A stretch of 11,979 nucleotides of DNA from assembly GCA_018816605.1 (NCBI GenBank), contig JAHIVS010000545.1, positions 1 to 11,979 on the forward strand, written 5' to 3'. Positions within the stretch are counted from its first letter, which is position 1. The number at the start of each line of letters is the position of its first letter. The notes under the pieces were generated by a model. The model was given only the letters and a program-made list of their open reading frames with translations, searched no databases and was not told where the DNA came from. The position numbers and the translations under genes are program-made. Of the stretch, positions 6,823-11,979 are shown piece after piece. This DNA is from Pseudomonadota bacterium. GTDB taxonomy: Bacteria; Desulfobacterota; Desulfobacteria; Desulfobacterales; Desulfobacteraceae.

Positions 6823-8514
6823 ATGAAACTCACAGGGGCTCAAATACTTATTCGAATGATCAAATCCGAAGGCGTGGATACCATTTTCGGTTATCCGGGA
6901 GGCGCCACCATCGACATCCACGACGAGCTGGCACGCCATTCAGACCTGCGCCACATCCTTGTCCGCCACGAACAGGGCGCCGTCCATGCGGCCGATGCCT
7001 ACTCCCGGGCCCACGATTCAGTGGGCGTGGCCCTGGTAACCTCGGGTCCCGGGGCCACCAACACGGTTACGGGCATTGCTTCGGCCCACACCGACTCCAT
7101 CCCCATGGTGGTGTTCACCGGCCAGGTCCCAACCGCCCTCATCGGCAACGATGCCTTCCAGGAAGTGGATATTGTGGGGATCACAAGGCCCTGCACCAAA
7201 CACAACTATCTGGTAAAAGATCCCAACAAGCTGGCCGCCACCATCCGGGAAGCCTTTCACATTGCAAGATCCGGAAGACCCGGTCCTGTGCTCGTGGATC
7301 TTCCCAAGGATATTATCCAGGCCCAGATCGAATTTGAGATGCCCGAAGAGACGGCCCTGCGGTCCTATAAACCCAATTACAACCCCAATAAAAAACAACT
7401 GGCCAAGGCCGTTGCCATGTTAAAAGAAGCCAAACGACCGGTAATCTTTGCCGGAGGCGGGGTGATCCTGTCCAGGGCATCGGACGCCCTCACCCGCATC
7501 GCCAGGATGGCCGATGTCCCTGTAACCGGATCATTGATGGGTCTTGGCGCCTTTCCCGGTTCCCATCCCCTGTGGCTGGGCATGCTGGGCATGCACGGTA
7601 CCTTCCGGGCCAACATGAGCATCGGCAACAGCGATCTGATCATTGCCGCCGGCGTCCGGTTTGATGACAGGGTCACCGGGAATGTCAAAAAGTTTGCCCC
7701 CCATGCCCAGATTGTCCAGATCGACATTGACCCCACCTCCATCCACAAGAACATCCCGGTACACTGCCCCATTGTGGGAGATTGCAAAGCCGCCCTGGAA
7801 GGGATCCTGGAACTCATGGAAAAAGAAGACCCCGAAACCCTCAAAGCTGACCGGGCACCCTGGCTTGCCCAGATCGACCAATGGAAACAGACCACCCCCT
7901 TAAAATATGTACAGGGCCCAAAGATCATCAAACCCCAGTTTGTGGTGGAAAAACTCTATGAAATCACCAAAGGCGAGGCCATCATCACCACGGAAGTCGG
8001 CCAGAACCAGATGTGGGCAGCCCAGTTTTACCACTTTGACAACCCCAATCATTTTATCACATCGGGCGGATTGGGCGTCATGGGATTCGGCCTGCCGGCC
8101 GCCATCGGTGCCAAGGCAGCCTGCCCCGACAAACTGGTGGTGGACGTGGCAGGAGACGGATCCATCCAGATGAATATCCAGGAACTGATGACCGCCATTG
8201 AATCCCGTCTGGACGTGAAAATCGTGATTTTGAACAACCGATACCTGGGCATGGTCCGGCAATGGCAGGAATTTTTCTATGACAAGGCCTATGCCTCCAC
8301 CAACATGGAAAACGCTCCGGATTTTGTATTGCTGGCCCAGGCCTACGGGGCCAAGGGATTTAGATGCGAGGATCCTGCCAAGGTGGAAGAAACCCTGAAA
8401 CTGGGTCTTGAAACCCCGGGTACGGTCATCATGGACTTTCGGGTGGAACGGGAAGAATCGGTCTATCCCATGGTACCGGCCGGCGGGACCATCACCGAAA
8501 TGCTTTTGGTTTAA
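6823..8514 (+). CDS. ilvB: Acetolactate synthase (acetohydroxyacid synthase), large catalytic subunit
   Basis: 563 residues, standard for the family. A ThDP-, Mg- and FAD-dependent enzyme that condenses two pyruvates to acetolactate (valine, leucine) or pyruvate with 2-ketobutyrate to acetohydroxybutyrate (isoleucine). The N-terminal ThDP domain has GYPGGATIDIHDEL and catalytic-type Glu50 in RHEQGAVHAADAY. The central FAD-type domain spans roughly 190-340. The C-terminal domain has the ThDP motif beginning GDGSIQMNIQEL (from 444) and ending NN (471-472), followed by YLGMVRQWQEFFY, which contains the Trp (481) equivalent to the herbicide-contact residue of plant enzymes. It starts 12 bases after ilvD with AGGAG just ahead. 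The regulatory partner is encoded by the next gene. Other ThDP enzymes of this fold (glyoxylate carboligase, pyruvate oxidase) are unlikely given the adjacent ilvN. Confidence 0.96.
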   Translation: MKLTGAQILIRMIKSEGVDTIFGYPGGATIDIHDELARHSDLRHILVRHEQGAVHAADAYSRAHDSVGVALVTSGPGATNTVTGIASAHTDSIPMVVFTGQVPTALIGNDAFQEVDIVGITRPCTKHNYLVKDPNKLAATIREAFHIARSGRPGPVLVDLPKDIIQAQIEFEMPEETALRSYKPNYNPNKKQLAKAVAMLKEAKRPVIFAGGGVILSRASDALTRIARMADVPVTGSLMGLGAFPGSHPLWLGMLGMHGTFRANMSIGNSDLIIAAGVRFDDRVTGNVKKFAPHAQIVQIDIDPTSIHKNIPVHCPIVGDCKAALEGILELMEKEDPETLKADRAPWLAQIDQWKQTTPLKYVQGPKIIKPQFVVEKLYEITKGEAIITTEVGQNQMWAAQFYHFDNPNHFITSGGLGVMGFGLPAAIGAKAACPDKLVVDVAGDGSIQMNIQELMTAIESRLDVKIVILNNRYLGMVRQWQEFFYDKAYASTNMENAPDFVLLAQAYGAKGFRCEDPAKVEETLKLGLETPGTVIMDFRVEREESVYPMVPAGGTITEMLLV

Positions 8515-8532
8515 TAATTAAGGAATCAACAA

Positions 8533-9024
8533 ATGGAAACAAACAGATACTTACTCTCTATTCTTGTGGATGATGAACCAGGGGTTCTTTCCAGAATTGC
8601 AGGCCTTTTTTCAGGCCGGGGCTTTAATATTGACTCTTTAAGTGTTGCCACCACGGCAGATCCCCATGTCTCCCGGATTACCATGGTGACCAATTGTGAT
8701 GCCCAGGTCATAGAGCAGATCAAAAAACAGCTGCACAAGCTCATCAATGTCATCACCGTTACGGATTTAACCGAAAAAAAATATGTGGAACGTCAGCTGG
8801 CACTGATCAAGGTCCATGCCAAACCCGAAAAAAGAGCTGAAATCCTGAGAATTGTGGACATCTTCCGGTGCAAGATTGTGGATGTGGGCCATTCCCACTA
8901 CATTATTGAGATGAGCGGAGACAGCGAGAAACATGCGGCCTTTGTCTCCCTGCTCAAACCCATGGGGATCGTGGAAATCGCCTCCACCGGATCCATTGCC
9001 CTGGCACGGGAAAACGGGAAATAA
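8533..9024 (+). CDS. ilvN: Acetolactate synthase, small regulatory subunit
   Basis: 163 residues, the usual size of IlvN/IlvH. The N-terminal ACT domain (about 5-77) has the family signature DEPGVLSRIAGLFSGRGFNI with effector-site type Gly17 and Asn32. The C-terminal half (about 82-160) is the ALS small-subunit domain, with QLALIKVHA and ending EIASTGSIALARENGK. In the family it binds the catalytic subunit, raises its activity and confers feedback inhibition by valine. It lies 18 bases after ilvB with AAGGA before the ATG, and its stop is two bases from the next start, so it is surely cotranscribed. Confidence 0.95.
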   Translation: METNRYLLSILVDDEPGVLSRIAGLFSGRGFNIDSLSVATTADPHVSRITMVTNCDAQVIEQIKKQLHKLINVITVTDLTEKKYVERQLALIKVHAKPEKRAEILRIVDIFRCKIVDVGHSHYIIEMSGDSEKHAAFVSLLKPMGIVEIASTGSIALARENGK

Positions 9025-9026
9025 AA

Positions 9027-10631
9027 ATGGAAAAAACACTTTTATACGACACCACCCTAAGGGACGGAATGCAGGGGGAAAACATATTTTTCTCCCCGGA
9101 GGACAAGCTCAAGATTGCAAGGCGCCTGGACGAGGCCGGTATCCACTATATTGAAGGCGGATGGCCCGGCTCCAACCCCGGTGCCCAGGATTTTTTTAAA
9201 CTGGCACGGAATATTGAGTTCAAAAATGCAAAAATTGCCGCATTCGGCGCCACCCGGCGTCAGGGAATCACCTGTGACCAGGATGGGAATTTAAAAGCCC
9301 TGATCGATTCTGGGGCACCTGTGATTACCATCTTCGGCAAATCATGGGACCTGCATGTGGAAGAGATCATGTCCAACACCCGCAGGGAGAACCTGGCCAT
9401 GATCCGGGAGAGCATCGCCTATCTTCTGGCCCGGGACCTTGAGGTGTTCTATGATGCCGAACATTTTTACGACGGGTACAAGGCCAATTCGGCCTATGCC
9501 CTTGAGACCCTGGAGGCCGCTGTTGAAGGCGGCACCCGGTGTCTGGTTCTCTGCGACACCAACGGGGGGTCTCTGCCCTGCGACATCGAAGCCATCACCA
9601 GAGCTGTGGTCGCCCATTTCAAAGGCAGGGAGCGGGACGACATCCTGTTCGGCATTCACACCCACAATGACTGCGCCATGGCCGTGGCCAATGCCGTTAC
9701 CGCCGTCCATGCCGGCGCCACCCTGGTCCAGGGAACGGTCAACGGATATGGCGAACGGTGCGGAAATGCCGATCTTATGGCCATTATCCCGATCCTTGCC
9801 CTGAAAATGAAGCGGGACTGCATCAGCCCTGAAAACCTGAAAAAAATATTGAATTTGTCCCGGTTTGTGTCGGAAACCGCCAATGTGCCGCCGGTCAACT
9901 CCAGAGCCTTTGTGGGCAAGTCCGCCTTTGCCCATAAGGGCGGGGTCCATGTGTCGGCCATCATGAAAAATCCCAAAGCCTACGAGCACATTGTGCCGGA
10001 GCTTGTGGGAAATGCGCGCAGGGTACTGGTTTCCGAGCAGTCGGGTAAAAGCAATATCACCTACAAGGCCCGGGAACTGGGGGTGGACCTGGGAGATGAC
10101 GACCGCAGAAAAGCCCTGATTGTGGCCAGCATCAAGGAGCTGGAAAATGAAGGGTTTGAGTTTGATGCCGCCGAAGGATCTTTGAAACTGATCATGGAAA
10201 AACTCACCGACCAGTTTGTTCCCAAATTTGAGCTGGAATCCTTCCGGGTGACCGTGGAAAAAGACAAGGAAAGACCCTGCTATTCCCACGCCATGATCAA
10301 AATCCGAGTGGGGCACACAACGGAAATCACCTCGGCCGAAGGGGACGGACCGGTATCAGCCCTGGACAATGCCCTGAGAAAAGCCCTGACCACCATCTAC
10401 CCACAGATTGACGACATGCACCTGGTGGACTTCAAGGTCCGGGTCATCGAAGGGTCCGACGGCACGGACGCCAAGGTCCGGGTTCTCATCGAATCCAGGG
10501 ATACCAACAATATCTTTTCCACCATCGGGGTGTCGGAAGATATTATCGAAGCAAGCTGGCAGGCGCTGGCCGACAGTTTTCAATACAAACTTTCTTTGGA
10601 CACTATACAAAAGGGCAAATCAAATGAATGA
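9027..10631 (+). CDS. cimA: (R)-citramalate synthase
   Basis: 534 residues. Catalyses pyruvate + acetyl-CoA to (R)-citramalate, the first step of the threonine-independent route to 2-ketobutyrate and isoleucine. The TIM-barrel domain starts with YDTTLRDGMQGENIFFS (catalytic Arg12, metal Asp13). Metal ligands are His211 and His213 in GIHTHNDCAMA and Asn247 in NGYGERCGNADL. The C-terminal part (about 400-520) is a LeuA-type regulatory domain, where isoleucine feedback is typical. The DGMQGENI form and the FGKSWDLHV segment fit the long citramalate synthase family rather than 2-isopropylmalate synthase (DGEQSPG), which is the next gene. Homocitrate synthase is a less likely alternative. It begins two bases after ilvN with only a weak GGGAA, suggesting translational coupling, and its last codons overlap leuA. 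Confidence 0.9.
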   Translation: MEKTLLYDTTLRDGMQGENIFFSPEDKLKIARRLDEAGIHYIEGGWPGSNPGAQDFFKLARNIEFKNAKIAAFGATRRQGITCDQDGNLKALIDSGAPVITIFGKSWDLHVEEIMSNTRRENLAMIRESIAYLLARDLEVFYDAEHFYDGYKANSAYALETLEAAVEGGTRCLVLCDTNGGSLPCDIEAITRAVVAHFKGRERDDILFGIHTHNDCAMAVANAVTAVHAGATLVQGTVNGYGERCGNADLMAIIPILALKMKRDCISPENLKKILNLSRFVSETANVPPVNSRAFVGKSAFAHKGGVHVSAIMKNPKAYEHIVPELVGNARRVLVSEQSGKSNITYKARELGVDLGDDDRRKALIVASIKELENEGFEFDAAEGSLKLIMEKLTDQFVPKFELESFRVTVEKDKERPCYSHAMIKIRVGHTTEITSAEGDGPVSALDNALRKALTTIYPQIDDMHLVDFKVRVIEGSDGTDAKVRVLIESRDTNNIFSTIGVSEDIIEASWQALADSFQYKLSLDTIQKGKSNE

Positions 10632-11979
10632 TGACAGAAGAATTATAATTTTTGACACCACCTTAAGGGATGGGGAACAATCCCCCGGGGCCAGCATGAA
10701 CCAGGCGGAAAAACTGCGCATCGCCTCCCAGCTGGAAGCCCTGGGGGTGGATGTGATTGAAGCGGGATTTCCGGCCGCCTCCGACGGCGACTTTGAAGCG
10801 GTAAAGGCCATTGCCGACACGTTGAAACGCGCCCAGGTGGCAGCCCTTTGCCGGGCCAGCGAAGCGGATATCCGCCGGGGCTGGGATGCCATCAAGAATG
10901 CGGCCCACCCCAGAATCCACACCTTTATTGCCACCTCGGAACTGCACATGAAATACAAGTTGCAGATGGAACCTTCCCAGGGGTTAAAAAAGGCGGTGGA
11001 ATCGGTGAAACTGGCCGCCTCGTTTACGGACAATGTGGAATTTTCCGCCGAAGACGGGTCACGGTCTGACCGGGATTTTTTGTGTACCGTGTTCGAGTCT
11101 GTGATAGAGGCCGGTGCCACCACCATCAACCTGCCGGATACCGTGGGCTATGCCATTCCCGAAGAATTCGGCCAATTGGTCAAATATGTGATTGAGAACA
11201 CCTCCAATATTGACAAGGCGGTCTTGAGCGTTCACTGCCACAACGACCTGGGCCTTGCCACCTCCAACACCCTTTCCGCCATTAAAAACGGGGCCCGTCA
11301 GGTGGAGGTCACCATCAACGGTATCGGCGAGCGGGCCGGCAACACCTCCCTGGAAGAGGTGGTCATGTCCCTGAAAACCCGGCCCAATTTTTTCCCCCAG
11401 ACCACGGGCATCAACACCACCAGGATCTATCCCACCAGCCGCCTGGTTTCCATGATCACCGGCATCCTGGTCCAGCCCAACCGGGCCATTGTGGGGGCCA
11501 ATGCCTTTGCCCACGAGGCCGGCATCCACCAGGACGGGGTATTGAAAAACCCCATGACCTATGAAATCATGAAACCGGAAACCGTGGGCATCACCAAAAA
11601 CAGCCTGGTCCTGGGGAAACATTCCGGCCGCCATGCCCTGAATGCCCATATCCAGACCATGGGATACAATTTGTCCGACGATGAACTGAATGTAGTGTTT
11701 AAAAAATTCAAGAACCTGGCCGACAAGAAAAAAAGAATCCAGGACGAAGATATCGAAGCCCTGATCAATGAAGGGGTACTGCGATCCTCGGAAGTGTTCT
11801 GCCTGGAATACATCCATGTGCTGAGCGGCAACACGGTCTTCCCCACGGCCAGCGTCCAGCTGAACATCAACGGCCGGCCGGTCCACGGGTCCACCGAAGG
11901 CAGCGGCCCCATTGATGCGGTCTACAACATCATATCCAAACTCACCGGCACCAAGTCCGAGCTGCTCCGGTTCACCATT
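10624..11979 (+). CDS. leuA: 2-isopropylmalate synthase, partial (3' end beyond the right edge)
   Basis: 452 codons are visible with no stop, against about 510-520 for the family, so roughly the last 60 residues are missing. Catalyses acetyl-CoA + 2-ketoisovalerate to 2-isopropylmalate, the committed step of leucine synthesis. The barrel starts IIIFDTTLRDGEQSPGASMN (Arg15, Asp16). Metal ligands are His204 and His206 in VHCHNDLGLATSN and Asn240 in NGIGERAGN. HEAGIHQDGVLKNP and LGKHSGRHAL are typical of LeuA. From about residue 390 the leucine-binding regulatory domain begins (CLEYIHVLSGN, VHGSTEGSGPIDAVYN). Its ATG lies inside the end of cimA (8-base overlap) with an AAGGG before it, so it is translationally coupled. 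Further leu or ilv genes may follow outside the window. Confidence 0.95.
   Translation, partial: MNDDRRIIIFDTTLRDGEQSPGASMNQAEKLRIASQLEALGVDVIEAGFPAASDGDFEAVKAIADTLKRAQVAALCRASEADIRRGWDAIKNAAHPRIHTFIATSELHMKYKLQMEPSQGLKKAVESVKLAASFTDNVEFSAEDGSRSDRDFLCTVFESVIEAGATTINLPDTVGYAIPEEFGQLVKYVIENTSNIDKAVLSVHCHNDLGLATSNTLSAIKNGARQVEVTINGIGERAGNTSLEEVVMSLKTRPNFFPQTTGINTTRIYPTSRLVSMITGILVQPNRAIVGANAFAHEAGIHQDGVLKNPMTYEIMKPETVGITKNSLVLGKHSGRHALNAHIQTMGYNLSDDELNVVFKKFKNLADKKKRIQDEDIEALINEGVLRSSEVFCLEYIHVLSGNTVFPTASVQLNINGRPVHGSTEGSGPIDAVYNIISKLTGTKSELLRFTI

Noticed and set aside
5965..6939. Long open frame of 324 codons on the minus strand opposite ilvD and the ilvB start
   Set aside because: It lies antisense to clearly conserved IlvD and IlvB sequence, is rich in Gly/His/Asp as expected from the complement of GC-rich codons, and shows no recognisable domain.
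9342..10316. 324-codon minus-strand open frame opposite cimA
   Set aside because: A shadow of the cimA reading frame, with no family resemblance and no ribosome site seen.
11059..11886. 275-codon minus-strand open frame opposite leuA
   Set aside because: Antisense to conserved LeuA motifs; composition is typical of a shadow frame.

Overview
The window looks like chromosomal DNA from an anaerobic Desulfobacterota-type ("deltaproteobacterial") organism, possibly Desulfobacteraceae. This is inferred from gene content and protein style: a hybrid sensor kinase, a receiver-TPR response regulator, a GAF-PAS protein, and a citramalate-based branched-chain amino acid operon. No taxonomic search was possible.

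Left part (1-4692, minus strand): a signalling operon transcribed leftward. It encodes a membrane hybrid histidine kinase with two receiver domains and an Hpt domain. Next comes a receiver-TPR response regulator whose start overlaps the kinase stop by 4 bases (ATGA). Last is a GAF-PAS protein that runs off the left edge. A good sigma70-type promoter (TTGACA-N18-TATACT) lies at 4819-4848 on the minus strand.

Middle (4693-5136): an AT-rich divergent intergenic region. Its right half is the most notable part of the window. A plus-strand promoter candidate is followed by a 27-codon leader ORF (4966-5049) in which 11 of 12 consecutive residues (9-20) are Leu, Val or Ile. Behind it is a strong intrinsic terminator hairpin (5074-5115) and then ilvD. 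Segments that can pair alternatively with the terminator are visible, and the leader stop codon lies inside one of them. This is the layout of classical ribosome-mediated transcription attenuation sensing Leu, Val and Ile.

Right part (5137-11979, plus strand): a tightly packed operon ilvD - ilvB - ilvN - cimA - leuA, with leuA cut by the right edge. IlvB/IlvN make acetolactate and acetohydroxybutyrate. IlvD dehydrates the dihydroxy acids. CimA makes citramalate, the threonine-independent entry to isoleucine. LeuA commits 2-ketoisovalerate to leucine. The operon therefore serves all three branched-chain amino acids, matching the mixed control codons in the leader. ilvC, leuB, leuCD and ilvE are not in the window.

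No RNA genes, insertion sequences, CRISPR arrays or phage genes were seen.
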